Notes under the pieces: generated by a model
What the model was told of the DNA's origin: nothing
Databases searched by the model: none
Seen by the model: the letters and a program-made list of their open reading frames with translations, nothing else
Assembly (NCBI GenBank): GCA_902363145.1
Contig: CABIZB010000004.1
Location: forward strand, 124,001 to 188,000
Reading direction: 5' to 3'
Source of the DNA: Oscillospiraceae bacterium
Lineage (GTDB): Bacteria > Bacillota > Clostridia > Oscillospirales > Ruminococcaceae
DNA length: 64,000 nucleotides
Shown: piece by piece, positions 15,541 to 24,780 of the stretch
Layout of the letters: each line of letters opens with the position of its first letter
Position numbering within the stretch: the stretch's first letter is position 1
Made by a program: the position numbers and the translations under genes

Positions 15541-16809
15541 ATGAATATACTGATAAAGAATATAAAAATGCTCATAAACGGCGGCACTCCCAAGGGGGAT
15601 ATCTGTATTTCGGGGAACAAGATCCTTTCCGCAGGAGTAATTCCCGAGGGGTTTGCGGCTGACAAGGTTATAGACGGCTCGGACAAGCTGGCGATACCCG
15701 GTCTTATCAACTGCCACACCCACACCTATATGTCGCTTTTCCGCAATCTGGCGGACGACCTTTCCTTTGAGGACTGGCTTTTCGGCGCAATAATGCCCCG
15801 TGAGGATGCCCTTTCCACCGAAGACGCTTACTGGGGCGCTATGCTCTCCTGCGCCGAGATGATAAAGACGGGAACCACCTGCTTTATGGATATGCACATG
15901 TTCCCCTCCATGACCGCCTCCGCTGCGGACAAGCTGGGCATGAGGGCTGTTATGACAAGAGGTCTGACAGGCTCCGACAGGAACGACAAGGACGGCATCA
16001 GGCGCTACAATGAGCACATGGACGAGCGTGAGCACTTCAAGGACAATGACCGCATAACCTTCAAGCTTGGCCCCCACGCTATCTACACCTGCGGCGAGGA
16101 TTATCTCAGGTGGCTTATCGAAAAGGCTCACGAGACCGAACAGGAGTTCCACATTCATCTTTCCGAGACCACTGCCGAGGTACAGAACTGCTACAAGGAA
16201 CGCAGCAAGTCCCCTGTGGAATATCTGAACGACATCGGATTTTTTGACGTAAAGACCTGCGCCGCTCACTGCGTTCACGTTTCCGACAGCGACATGGATA
16301 TTCTGGCGGAAAATCACGTAAGCGTTATCCACAACCCCAAGAGCAATCTCAAGCTTGCAAACGGCACCGCTCCCGTTCCGAGAATGATGGAAAAGGGCAT
16401 AAACGTCTGCATGGGAACGGACAGCCAGGCATCTAACAACGACCTGAACCTGTTCTCCGACATGAACTTTGCGGCTCTGCTCCACAAGGGCGCAACGGGC
16501 TGCCCCACCGTATGCACCGCAAAAGAGGTGCTGGACTTTGCGACTGTAAACGGCGCAAAGGCTCTGGGCATACCCGACATCGGTTCGATAGAAGCAGGCA
16601 AAAAGGCTGATATTGCCATTCTTGACCTTGACCGTCCCCAGTTCTGCCCCCGCAACGACCTGTCCTCCGCTCTTGTATATTCCGCAAACGGCAGTGAGGT
16701 CGATACTGTTATCATTGACGGTGAGGTCGTTCTTGAACACGGCAGGCTCACAAAATTTGACGAGGAAGAGATATATGCTCACGCAAAGGCTGTTGCAGAG
16801 AAATTCTGA
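15541..16809 (+). CDS. mtaD: 5-methylthioadenosine/S-adenosylhomocysteine deaminase family amidohydrolase
   Basis: 422 residues. Metal ligands are the CHTHTYMSLFRN pair, HIHLSET, and GTDSQASNND (Asp); AAHCVHVS carries another conserved His. This is the MtaD/DadD group that deaminates the adenine of SAH, MTA or 5'-deoxyadenosine. ATG 15541 has AAAGGA nine bases upstream; earlier in-frame ATGs overlap that site. ahcY lies 1.3 kb downstream on the same strand, with three small unrelated genes between. With an AhcY that accepts S-inosylhomocysteine the two would make a deaminate-then-hydrolyse route; this is inference. Confidence 0.9.
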   Translation: MNILIKNIKMLINGGTPKGDICISGNKILSAGVIPEGFAADKVIDGSDKLAIPGLINCHTHTYMSLFRNLADDLSFEDWLFGAIMPREDALSTEDAYWGAMLSCAEMIKTGTTCFMDMHMFPSMTASAADKLGMRAVMTRGLTGSDRNDKDGIRRYNEHMDEREHFKDNDRITFKLGPHAIYTCGEDYLRWLIEKAHETEQEFHIHLSETTAEVQNCYKERSKSPVEYLNDIGFFDVKTCAAHCVHVSDSDMDILAENHVSVIHNPKSNLKLANGTAPVPRMMEKGINVCMGTDSQASNNDLNLFSDMNFAALLHKGATGCPTVCTAKEVLDFATVNGAKALGIPDIGSIEAGKKADIAILDLDRPQFCPRNDLSSALVYSANGSEVDTVIIDGEVVLEHGRLTKFDEEEIYAHAKAVAEKF

Positions 16810-16885
16810 GTAGAGCTGCAACCGATGACGTTTTGGCGTGTTTGGTTTGTGCATATAAATCGGAATTTATAGGAGGTGAATCTTC

Positions 16886-17098
16886 ATGAAATGTCCATAT
16901 TGTGGTGATGAAATGATAAGAGGATACCTAATGAGTTCACGAGACATTACTTTTACAGTTGATAATCTGACAAAAGTTTTTCGTATTAAAAAATCGGACG
17001 ATCTGGAATTGAGTAAAGGTTCAGCAGGAATCTCTCATTGTGAAGCTTATCGTTGTAGTAGTTGTAAGAAGATTTTGATTGATTATGCAAATAGATAA
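16886..17098 (+). CDS. Small zinc-ribbon protein (DUF6487/PF20097-like)
   Basis: 70 residues, starting MKCPYCGDEM and ending with a second pair of cysteines, CSSCKK, so a four-Cys zinc ribbon is likely. The MIRGYLMSS stretch after the first CxxC fits the DUF6487 family, whose function is unknown. ATG 16886 has AGGAGGTGA upstream. The gene is clearly more AT-rich than mtaD before it and uses codons such as AAA, ATT and TTT freely. Confidence 0.75.
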   Translation: MKCPYCGDEMIRGYLMSSRDITFTVDNLTKVFRIKKSDDLELSKGSAGISHCEAYRCSSCKKILIDYANR

Positions 17099-17128
17099 AT
17101 CGGGAGTTGACAAAGGAGTTGAGCTGAT

Positions 17129-17536
17129 ATGAAAAAGAAAATCATCATATTGCTGTCTGTTGTGATAATTCTTTTGATAGGCATTGTTGTATGGTTTAAT
17201 ATTCCACTCGACTTGATGGACTTAGACCCTAATGAGGTCATGGAAATAGTTGTTTTCAATGGCAATAGCGGAAAAGCAACACATATTATCGACAAAGAGC
17301 AGATTCAGCATATTGTCGAAAATTTGAATGGCGTCGAAGTAAAGCGGTCAAAACCATCTTTGGGATATATGGGATATAGTTTCAAAGTTACTATTTATTT
17401 GTCTGATGGCAACGAGGCAGGCGATTGGAATAATTTTATTATCAATTCAGATGATACAATTAGAAAAGATCCATTTTTCTATTCTGTTACAAAGGGAAAT
17501 ATTGATTACAGCTATATTGAAGGTATCGTAGAATAA
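17129..17536 (+). CDS. Membrane-anchored extracytoplasmic protein, unknown
   Basis: 135 residues; one TM helix at about residues 4-25 (MKKKIIILLSVVIILLIG), then a small folded domain outside the cell with DKEQIQHIVENLNGVEV and a GYMGYSFKVTIYLSDG strand pair. Similar small domains occur in Clostridia proteins of unknown function. AT-rich like its upstream neighbour, and 30 bases behind it. No lipobox. Confidence 0.65.
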   Translation: MKKKIIILLSVVIILLIGIVVWFNIPLDLMDLDPNEVMEIVVFNGNSGKATHIIDKEQIQHIVENLNGVEVKRSKPSLGYMGYSFKVTIYLSDGNEAGDWNNFIINSDDTIRKDPFFYSVTKGNIDYSYIEGIVE

Positions 17537-17588
17537 CAAAAATTCTAATTTAGCGGGGTGCTGAGCTATAAAATGCCGGAGGTGAAAT

Positions 17589-18062
17589 ATGCTTACATTC
17601 GGAAGTGAAAACAGCGAAATAAACAAGCACAGTCGGCTTGCTCCTTTTGTGCTTTCAATAAAAGATGACCCTGACAACAGGCTGAGCATTGTAATAGCCC
17701 TGCCAAAGAACTGTCCCGCAGCAGATGATATTTCCGACCCACGGCTGAAAGATATCCTTTCGCACAGCACTCGGGTAATTGAGGACACAGAGCAGCTTTA
17801 TGAAATAGCTTTCGGGTCATATGTCATTTACCAATGCAGGAATGAAAGCTACACATCATATGACCCGACGGAAGTGATGAAAGGCAAATACCTTGTCATA
17901 TTTGAACGCTCTCATTTTCTTGACTATTACGAAAGCGTTATTTTCGACAAGGATACTGACAATGAAAAGGTCTGCCGAAAGCATTACGGCATCTATGGTG
18001 AAAATCACATCATTGATGTTATCTCCAACGAGCCGCCAACTATCAGAAAGATAAACACTTAA
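17589..18062 (+). CDS. Hypothetical soluble protein
   Basis: 157 residues, no TM or signal. It contains IVIALPKNCPAADDISDP and a FGSYVIYQCRNESYTSYDP stretch; the pattern suggests a small alpha/beta domain found in gut Firmicutes, but I do not recognise the family. ATG 17589 has GGAGGTGAA upstream. Base composition is intermediate between its AT-rich neighbours and the surrounding chromosome. Confidence 0.65.
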   Translation: MLTFGSENSEINKHSRLAPFVLSIKDDPDNRLSIVIALPKNCPAADDISDPRLKDILSHSTRVIEDTEQLYEIAFGSYVIYQCRNESYTSYDPTEVMKGKYLVIFERSHFLDYYESVIFDKDTDNEKVCRKHYGIYGENHIIDVISNEPPTIRKINT

Positions 18063-18131
18063 TAAATAAACCGACAGCAGATATGCTAACGGTATTTACT
18101 AAAAATAATAATCAGAAAGGAATATAAAAAT

Positions 18132-19382
18132 ATGTCAAACACAAGCGAGATAAGAGATCCCGAGCTTTGGGAAAGCGGAGCAAGAAAAATTCAGTGGGTA
18201 AAGCAGAATATGCCCCTGCTGAGAGGTATTGAAAAGGAATTTTCCGAGACCAAGCCCTTTGCAGGTCTTAAAATAGCCCTCTCCGTTCATCTGGAGGCAA
18301 AGACAGCATACCTTTGCAAGGTGTTGGCAGCAGGCGGTGCGGATATGTATGTTACAGGCTCCAACCCTCTCTCCACTCAGGACGATGTGGCTGCGGCTCT
18401 GGTACATGACGGTCTCAAGGTATTTGCATGGTACAATGCCACCGAAGAGGAATATCACCGCCACATCACAAGGGTAATTGAAGTAGGCCCCAACATCATC
18501 ATCGACGACGGCGGCGACCTTGTTCACCTTATCCACACCGAATACAAGGAGCTTATCCCCAACGTTATCGGCGGCTGCGAGGAGACCACCACAGGCATTA
18601 TCCGCCTTATCGCCATGAACAGGGCAAAGGAGCTCAAATTCCCCATGGTGCTTGTAAACAACGCTGACTGCAAGCATCTTTTCGATAACCGCTACGGTAC
18701 AGGTCAGTCTGTATGGGACGGCATCAACCGCACTACCAACCTTATCGTTGCCGGCAAGAACGTTGTTGTTGCAGGCTACGGCTGGTGCGGCAAGGGCGTT
18801 GCCATGCGTGCAAAGGGTCTGGGCGCTTCCGTTATCGTCACCGAGATAGACCCCATAAAGGCAATGGAGGCTGTTATGGACGGCTTCAAGGTAATGAAGA
18901 TGGAAGAGGCCGCAAAGGTGGGCGATTTCTTTGTTACCGTAACAGGCTGCGACGGCGTTATCACCGAAAAGAGCTTTATGAACATGAAGGACGGAGCTAT
19001 CTGCTGCAATGCAGGTCATTTTGACTGCGAGGTAGATGTGGCATGGCTCAGGGACAACTGCGAGACCTCATGGCTTGCCCGCAACAACATCATGGGCTAC
19101 AAGCTGAAAAACGGCAGAAGCGTTTACATCATCGCCGAGGGCCGTCTTGTTAACCTTGCGGCAGGCGACGGTCACCCTGCGGAGATAATGGATATGTCCT
19201 TTGCGGTTCAGGCAATGAGCGCACTTTATCTGGTAAAGAACAAGGGCAGATTCGATGACATGGTAATCGACGTTCCCCGTGAGGTGGATATGGAGATCGC
19301 TCACAGAAAGCTCTCCGCATGGGGCATTGAGATAGACAAGCTCACAGCCGAACAGGAAGCATATCTGAACAAGGGACTTTGA
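18132..19382 (+). CDS. ahcY: Adenosylhomocysteinase (archaeal/Thermotoga-type)
   Basis: 416 residues, the short form of the family. The NAD-binding loop is VAGYGWCGKGVA, and the catalytic region has TTTGIIRL, VNNADCKHLFDNRYGTGQS and the C-terminal LAAGDGHPAEIMD. The substrate motif is HLEAKTA, not the HMTxxTA of the classical bacterial/eukaryal enzyme, and GSNPLSTQDDVAAAL follows; this marks the archaeal/Thermotoga type, members of which are reported to accept S-inosylhomocysteine. It restores homocysteine after SAM-dependent methylation. ATG 18132 has AGAAAGGAAT upstream. A lipoprotein gene follows after 15 bases. Confidence 0.95.
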   Translation: MSNTSEIRDPELWESGARKIQWVKQNMPLLRGIEKEFSETKPFAGLKIALSVHLEAKTAYLCKVLAAGGADMYVTGSNPLSTQDDVAAALVHDGLKVFAWYNATEEEYHRHITRVIEVGPNIIIDDGGDLVHLIHTEYKELIPNVIGGCEETTTGIIRLIAMNRAKELKFPMVLVNNADCKHLFDNRYGTGQSVWDGINRTTNLIVAGKNVVVAGYGWCGKGVAMRAKGLGASVIVTEIDPIKAMEAVMDGFKVMKMEEAAKVGDFFVTVTGCDGVITEKSFMNMKDGAICCNAGHFDCEVDVAWLRDNCETSWLARNNIMGYKLKNGRSVYIIAEGRLVNLAAGDGHPAEIMDMSFAVQAMSALYLVKNKGRFDDMVIDVPREVDMEIAHRKLSAWGIEIDKLTAEQEAYLNKGL

Positions 19383-19397
19383 TATCAGAGGTAATAT

Positions 19398-19628
19398 ATG
19401 AAAAAGATCATCATAGCTGCCGTTCTCGCCGCTGCCATGGCTCTCACAGGCTGCGGCGGCGAAATAACGGAAAAGGCAAACGGTGCGCTGGAGAGCGCTC
19501 AGAATGCGGCAGGAGACGCTATAGAGTCAAAGGCTGCAGATTATGTTGACGGTGCGGTGGGCAATATGGAAGTTCCCGATATAGGTGGAGAAACAGAACT
19601 TCCCGCTGCGGGCGATATCAACGGATAA
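19398..19628 (+). CDS. Small lipoprotein
   Basis: 76 residues. Signal peptide MKKIIIAAVLAAAMALTGC with lipobox LTGC (Cys19), then a short acidic, Ala/Glu/Gly-rich tail (KANGALESAQNAAGDAIES) likely to be helical or disordered. No enzyme motif. It follows ahcY by 15 bases and precedes the methyltransferase gene closely, so it is probably in the same operon. Confidence 0.8.
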   Translation: MKKIIIAAVLAAAMALTGCGGEITEKANGALESAQNAAGDAIESKAADYVDGAVGNMEVPDIGGETELPAAGDING

Positions 19629-19663
19629 GCGTGCTTTATGATACAAAGCCGAAAGGAAAAAAG

Positions 19664-20830
19664 ATGAACGAACCAAATGTAAAAAAGGACAAGGAGCTTT
19701 GCCCCGTATATAAAAAATGCAGCGGCTGCCAGCTTATGAACATGACCTACGAGGAGCAGCTCCGCTTCAAGCAGATAAAGGTAGAAAGGCTCATGGGCAA
19801 GCTCTGCCGCCCCGAGCTTATCGTTGGTATGGACGACCCTGTTGGCTACCGATACAAGGTCACGGCGGTATATGACTTCAAGGGCGGAAAGTCCCTGTGC
19901 GGAGTATATCAGTCGGCAACAGGCGGAGTTATTGACGTTAAGAGCTGTGCTGCGGATAATCCCAAGGCAGACAGCATTGCAAGGCAGATACTTAAAACCG
20001 CAAACGCAATGAAGATATCCTTATGGAGCAGCTACGGCGGTCAGGGCTTCCTGCGCTATGCCATGATAAGGATCGCCAAGGGCACGGGGGAGATAATGTG
20101 CGTTATCGGCGGCACTGACAATGATTTTCCCTCAAAGAAGCATTTCACTGCGGAGCTTATGAAAAAATGTCCCGAGATAACCTCTCTTGTGTTCACGGTA
20201 TGCAAGCCCGACAGGATAGCTCCGGGAACAAAATACGAAACGCTTCACGGCAAGGACTACATCGAGGACATCATCTGCGGAAAGAAATTCAGGATATCCC
20301 CCAAGTCCTTTGCGCAGATAAATCCCGTGCAGACGGAAAAGCTGTACTCTCTTGCCATAAAATACGCCGCTCTCACGGGAAAAGAGACTGTGATAGACGC
20401 ATACTGCGGCATAGGCACGCTGAGCCTTATTGCGGCTGACAAGGCAAGGACGGTTTACGGCTGCGAGATAAACCGTGCAGCCATAAACGACGCTGTGATA
20501 AACGCAAAGCTCAACAAGGCAGAGAACGTGAAGTTCATCTGTGCGGACAGCGGCGAATTTCTTGAAGAATTTACCGAGGAAAAGCTTCGTGCGGACGTTG
20601 TTATAATGGACCCCGCAAGAGCAGGTGCGGACAGGAGATTTCTCTCCAATCTGGTGAAGATCGCTCCCAAGCGCATTGTATATGTTTCCTGCAATCCGGA
20701 AACCCAGTCAAGAGACGTGTTCTTCCTTATCAAGAACGGTTATAAGATAAAGAAGCTTTCTCCTGTGGATATGTTTCCTTTTACTTCGCACGTTGAGACG
20801 GTTTGTCTGCTGGTGAAAGGCGAAAAATAA
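19664..20830 (+). CDS. 23S rRNA (uracil-5-)-methyltransferase, RumA/TrmA family
   Basis: 388 residues. An N-terminal Cys cluster (CPVYKKCSGCQL) fits the [4Fe-4S] site of RumA-type enzymes, and there is no TRAM domain in front. The SAM domain has DAYCGIGTLSL, the motif GCEINRAAINDA, MDPARAGAD, and the catalytic YVSCNPETQSRD with the nucleophile Cys. ATG 19664 has GAAAGGAAAAA upstream. Whether it modifies U747, U1939 or tRNA U54 is not clear from sequence. Confidence 0.9.
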   Translation: MNEPNVKKDKELCPVYKKCSGCQLMNMTYEEQLRFKQIKVERLMGKLCRPELIVGMDDPVGYRYKVTAVYDFKGGKSLCGVYQSATGGVIDVKSCAADNPKADSIARQILKTANAMKISLWSSYGGQGFLRYAMIRIAKGTGEIMCVIGGTDNDFPSKKHFTAELMKKCPEITSLVFTVCKPDRIAPGTKYETLHGKDYIEDIICGKKFRISPKSFAQINPVQTEKLYSLAIKYAALTGKETVIDAYCGIGTLSLIAADKARTVYGCEINRAAINDAVINAKLNKAENVKFICADSGEFLEEFTEEKLRADVVIMDPARAGADRRFLSNLVKIAPKRIVYVSCNPETQSRDVFFLIKNGYKIKKLSPVDMFPFTSHVETVCLLVKGEK

Positions 20831-20995
20831 GAACATCACTGAAACAAAGATAGTTTTCGGTGAGCTTTATTCAAGGCTCTGCGATGCTTGGGTCAACACG
20901 TCGGATCTGACGCAAGATAATATTTTATTTTGCGTGGTATGACATAGTATAAGTTCAGAGAGTGATACAATATATAAAAAGGAAGGAGCCGAAAA

Positions 20996-22108
20996 ATGCA
21001 GGACAGACCAATGCTTGAGCTTGAGGAATATATCCGTCAGGGTGAACCCGGACAGGCGGACAGATCTGCCGCATGGAAAACGGCTATCGGTTTGCAGGAC
21101 GTTGACGGGCTGAAAACCTCCGATTATTTGCTGGAAACCGCCAAGGAGCATATTGAGGGAAAAATAGATATAAAATCGGCTCAGAAGCGTATAGAAAGCT
21201 ACTATGAGGAGCGCTCGGACCGCAGGAACATCGAAGCTGACACCAAGGAAGCCGACATAGTTTCCGCCAGAATTGCCGAACTTTTATCTGAAAAGACCTT
21301 TCAGTTCTCCCCTGCTGAGCTTGCCTCCATACACAGGCGGCTTTTCAGCGGAGTTTTTAAGCACGCAGGTCAGTTCAGGACTTACAATATAACAAAAAAA
21401 GAATGGGTTCTGAACGGCAATACCGTTTTTTACGCTTCATATGACAGCATAAAGGACACTCTTGACTATGATTTCGGTCAGGAAAAAGCCTTTTCATATG
21501 AGGGGCTGGCTCCTGCTCAGGCTATAACGCATATTGCAAAATTCACAGCAGGCATCTGGCAGATACACCCGTTCTGTGAGGGCAACACCCGCACCACGGC
21601 TGTTTTTATCCTTAAATATCTGCGCACCTTCGGCTTCTCTGTCAGCAATGACGTTTTTGCCGAAAATTCATGGTATTTCAGGAATGCACTTGTAAGGGCA
21701 AATTACAATGACTTCAAAAGCAATATAAGTGCAACGGTGAAATATCTGGAGCTTTTCTTTGAAAATCTTCTGCTCGGATATCATAATGAACTGAAAAACA
21801 GATATCTTCACGTTGATTATAAACCTGACAAAAGTACAGAAGAATTTCAAAGTGTCAATAGCAATATTTCAAAGTGGCAAAATGACACTTTGAATGATAC
21901 TTTGAACTGTTCATTTGAAGAAATGGCAATACTTGCCATTATAAAAAAAGACCCCTATGCCACTCAGAAGCAGATGGCACAGGAAACAGGAAAGTCGGAA
22001 AGTACCGTTAAACGCCGAACTGCCGAGCTGCAAAGCAAGGGTATTATCCGCCGTGAAAACGGCAAACGAAACGGCAAATGGGAAATCGTGACGCCATTAC
22101 AAAAATAA
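20996..22108 (+). CDS. Fic-family protein with C-terminal winged helix
   Basis: 370 residues. The N-terminal helical part (IGLQDVDGLKTSDYLLETAKEHIEG) is followed by the Fic core with HPFCEGNTRTT near residue 198, the catalytic loop in which His is the base; the usual GNGR reads GNTR, a variant seen in Firmicute Fic proteins. The last 70 residues are a winged helix (TQKQMAQETGKSESTVKRRTAELQSKGIIRREN) that could bind DNA. Fic enzymes move AMP or similar groups onto proteins. No separate antitoxin gene is adjacent. ATG 20996 has GGAAGGAG upstream. Confidence 0.88.
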   Translation: MQDRPMLELEEYIRQGEPGQADRSAAWKTAIGLQDVDGLKTSDYLLETAKEHIEGKIDIKSAQKRIESYYEERSDRRNIEADTKEADIVSARIAELLSEKTFQFSPAELASIHRRLFSGVFKHAGQFRTYNITKKEWVLNGNTVFYASYDSIKDTLDYDFGQEKAFSYEGLAPAQAITHIAKFTAGIWQIHPFCEGNTRTTAVFILKYLRTFGFSVSNDVFAENSWYFRNALVRANYNDFKSNISATVKYLELFFENLLLGYHNELKNRYLHVDYKPDKSTEEFQSVNSNISKWQNDTLNDTLNCSFEEMAILAIIKKDPYATQKQMAQETGKSESTVKRRTAELQSKGIIRRENGKRNGKWEIVTPLQK

Positions 22109-22124
22109 ATCCAAAGGATCGGAC

Positions 22125-23345
22125 ATGACCATGAGCCACAATAAAGAAGAAAATTTCAATATACGCCCCCTGACCACCGATGATGCAGAGCAGTACAACG
22201 CTCTGCTTCGATATGCCTTTCAGGTAACGGAGCAGGAGCTGGAGGAAACGGGCTGGAAGGACGATGAGATAAAGCAGTCAAAATTCCCCGTGCTGCAAAG
22301 GGCAGACGTGCTGGGCTGCTTTAATGAGGACGACCTTGTTGCCCAGTTTGCGGTATATCCGCTGGATATGAACATCTACGGCACAGAGTATTCCGTGGGG
22401 TTTGTCACCAGCGTATGCACCTATCCCGAATACACGGGTCACGGCATCATGAAGCGGCTTATGATACAAAGCCTCACACGAATGAGGGAAAAGCACCGCT
22501 CCTTTGCGCTTTTGTACCCCTATTCTATCCCACTTTACCGCCGCCTTGGGTGGGAGATAATCTCCAACAAGATGACATATGTGGTGAAGGACACCCAGAT
22601 TCCCCGCAAAAACAAGGAGCCGGGCTATGTCCGCCGTGTGGAATGGGACAATCCCGAATTTATGGCGCTCCACACCCGCTTTGCCGAGAAAACCCACGGC
22701 TGCCTTTTCCGCAATGACCTTGCCTGGGAGGAATACTGGCGCTGGGATCATGACGACACTGCCGTTGCGGTATATTACTCCGATGATGATATCCCATACG
22801 GCTACATGGTATATCTCATCAACTCGGACATCATGCACATCAAGGAAATGATATATCTTAACCGTGAGGCTCAGCTGGGGCTGTGGGAATACATATATGC
22901 TCACGATTCCATGATAGATGAAGTTCACGGCAACAACTACTACAGCGAGCCTATCGCCTTTGAGCTGGAGGACAGCGACATCAAGGAGACTATCCGTCCC
23001 TATGCCATGGGCAGGATAATCGACATCGAGCAGTTCTTCGGGCATTACAGCTGCTGCACCCACAAGCCTGCGGTGTGCTTTGAATTTGTGGTAACGGACG
23101 AGCTGCTCCCATGGAACAACGGCAGCTTTAGGGTAATGTTCGAGAACGGAAAGTGCCGCATCACCGATGAAGTGCCGCAGTACAGCATGAAGATGACCAT
23201 AGGCACGCTTACCACCATGCTTATGGGCTACAAGACTGCCGAAAAGCTGTACGGCATGAACAGGATAAGCTCCGCTCCCGAGGCGGTGAAGAGGCTTGAT
23301 GACACGCTTCTCCACAGTATGCCGTACATTTCCGATTACATCTGA
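22125..23345 (+). CDS. Eis-like GNAT N-acetyltransferase
   Basis: 406 residues. The N-terminal GNAT fold has the acetyl-CoA loop region FVTSVCTYPEYTGHGIMKRLM, then LLYPYSIPLYRRLGWE, typical of the Eis/DUF4111-like group with two tandem GNAT halves and a C-terminal SCP2-like domain (here from about residue 300, FRVMFENGKCRITDE). Such enzymes acetylate amines, including aminoglycosides in Mycobacterium; the natural substrate here is unknown. It lies 16 bases behind the Fic gene. Confidence 0.85.
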   Translation: MTMSHNKEENFNIRPLTTDDAEQYNALLRYAFQVTEQELEETGWKDDEIKQSKFPVLQRADVLGCFNEDDLVAQFAVYPLDMNIYGTEYSVGFVTSVCTYPEYTGHGIMKRLMIQSLTRMREKHRSFALLYPYSIPLYRRLGWEIISNKMTYVVKDTQIPRKNKEPGYVRRVEWDNPEFMALHTRFAEKTHGCLFRNDLAWEEYWRWDHDDTAVAVYYSDDDIPYGYMVYLINSDIMHIKEMIYLNREAQLGLWEYIYAHDSMIDEVHGNNYYSEPIAFELEDSDIKETIRPYAMGRIIDIEQFFGHYSCCTHKPAVCFEFVVTDELLPWNNGSFRVMFENGKCRITDEVPQYSMKMTIGTLTTMLMGYKTAEKLYGMNRISSAPEAVKRLDDTLLHSMPYISDYI

Positions 23346-23357
23346 TGAGGAACTGCA

Positions 23358-23894
23358 ATGAAAGAAAAACTTTTAAAAGTGTTTGACAAAGCAGCGGACA
23401 AAACCGCTGCCCGGAAGCCGACTTCCATAAATGTATTTTTCAGCCACGACAGCTATTACTATAACCTTATCCCCTTAAAGCGCAGTGAAAAAGCTGCATT
23501 TGCAGCAAGGGACAATGATTTTCAGCTTGACGGCTTCCTTATCTTCCCCCTCTCCGCTGTGGAGGATATAAGAAGCAAGGGCAGAAAATACAATGAAATA
23601 ATGCGTGCTGAGGGTGTATGCAATGATCTTGCCATTCCAGATATCGACATTTCATCAATGAAAAAAGTGTGCAGGCATTTTGAAAAAAGCGGCGAATGCA
23701 TTTCCGTTGAGACTGACGATGATTATTACATCGGCAAGGTGACGCAGGTCTCGGGAAAGCACATTTTATTTGAATGGTTTGACGCCCGTGGCGAATGGTA
23801 CGAGCCTGTGCGGATAAAAATTTCGGATATCAGGCTGATAACATATATGTCAAGATATGTTCAGGTATTCTCAGAACACATTGAAAAAAGGTGA
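23358..23894 (+). CDS. Hypothetical protein
   Basis: 178 residues, soluble. The C-terminal part (GECISVETDDDYYIGKVTQVSGKHILFEWFDARGEW) looks like a small SH3/Sm-like beta barrel. The N-terminal half has INVFFSHDSYYYNLIPLKR. I do not recognise the family. It starts 12 bases after the acetyltransferase stop and precedes the DUF6472 gene by four bases. Confidence 0.7.
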   Translation: MKEKLLKVFDKAADKTAARKPTSINVFFSHDSYYYNLIPLKRSEKAAFAARDNDFQLDGFLIFPLSAVEDIRSKGRKYNEIMRAEGVCNDLAIPDIDISSMKKVCRHFEKSGECISVETDDDYYIGKVTQVSGKHILFEWFDARGEWYEPVRIKISDIRLITYMSRYVQVFSEHIEKR

Positions 23895-23898
23895 TAAT

Positions 23899-24078
23899 AT
23901 GCAAGCGACCAACTGCGAGAGCTGTGTCAATTATGTTTATGACGAGGATTACGAGTGCTACACCTGCCTTGTAAATCTGGACGAGGACGAAATGTACCGC
24001 TTTGTCAACGGCACAAATTATGCCTGTCCCTATTATCGTCTGGACGATGAATACGGCGTTGTAAAGCATCAGATGTGA
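23899..24078 (+). CDS. Small Cys-containing protein (DUF6472-like)
   Basis: 59 residues beginning MQATNCESCVNYVYDED and containing four cysteines (CESC, CYTC) plus one near the end (ACPYY), so a small metal-binding knuckle is likely. This is the DUF6472-type pattern, common and uncharacterised in Ruminococcaceae. ATG 23899 has AAGGTGA upstream. Confidence 0.8.
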   Translation: MQATNCESCVNYVYDEDYECYTCLVNLDEDEMYRFVNGTNYACPYYRLDDEYGVVKHQM

Positions 24079-24094
24079 TATGGAGTGATGTGCC

Positions 24095-24769
24095 ATCAGA
24101 TACGGTAAAATATGCAGGGGAAAATTTATCTCCCGCCCCAACCGCTTTATTGCAAGGGTCGATATTGACGGAGAGGTTCAGACCGTTCATGTGAAGAACA
24201 CGGGGCGGTGCAAGGAGCTGCTTACGAACGGTGCAGAGGTAATTCTTGAATGCTCCGACAATCCTGCACGCAAGACAAAGTATGACCTTATAGCCGTTTA
24301 TAAGAACGGTATGCTCATAAATATGGACAGCCAAAGTCCCAACAAGGCGGTGGGCGAATTTATCCCACTGCTTTTTGAAAATGTGACCCTTATCCGCCCC
24401 GAGACAGTTTTCGGCAGCTCTCGGATTGACTTTTACGTTGAGGCGGATGGACGGAAAATTTTCATGGAAGTCAAGGGCTGCACGCTGGAAAATGAGGGCG
24501 TGTGCAAATTTCCCGATGCTCCTACGGAGCGTGGAGTGAAGCATCTGCATGAGCTGATAAAAGCGTGCGAAAGCGGGTATGAGGCGTATATTTTCTTTGT
24601 TATCCAGATGGAAAAGGCAGAATATTTCACGCCCAACAGAGAAACTCACCCCGAATTTGCTGACGCACTGAAAACGGCTTCGGAAAAGGGCGTTAAGATA
24701 CTTGCCTACACCTGCAAGGTCTCACCCGAGGAAATGGTCATTGACAAGCCCTGCAAAGTAATACTATAA
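24095..24769 (+). CDS. sfsA: SfsA-family protein; canonical start missing, probable ATC start
   Basis: SfsA is a predicted nuclease/DNA-binding protein. From GTG 24191 onward the frame gives KNTGRCKELLTNGAEV through the RIDFYVEADGRKIFMEVKGC nuclease-like core to EYFTPNRETHP, but the family's first part is then missing. That part is present upstream in the same frame (YGKICRGKFISRPNRFIARV...). Between the stop at 24086-24088 and 24191 no ATG, GTG or TTG exists in frame. GGAG (24082-24085) followed by nine bases and ATC 24095 is the best start. Either a rare near-cognate start or a damaged start is implied. Confidence 0.85.
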   Translation: MRYGKICRGKFISRPNRFIARVDIDGEVQTVHVKNTGRCKELLTNGAEVILECSDNPARKTKYDLIAVYKNGMLINMDSQSPNKAVGEFIPLLFENVTLIRPETVFGSSRIDFYVEADGRKIFMEVKGCTLENEGVCKFPDAPTERGVKHLHELIKACESGYEAYIFFVIQMEKAEYFTPNRETHPEFADALKTASEKGVKILAYTCKVSPEEMVIDKPCKVIL

Positions 24770-24780
24770 CAGGAGTTTTT

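Noticed and set aside
15445..16854. Long open frame opposite mtaD
   Set aside because: Antisense to a well-supported enzyme; no family features and no ribosome site.
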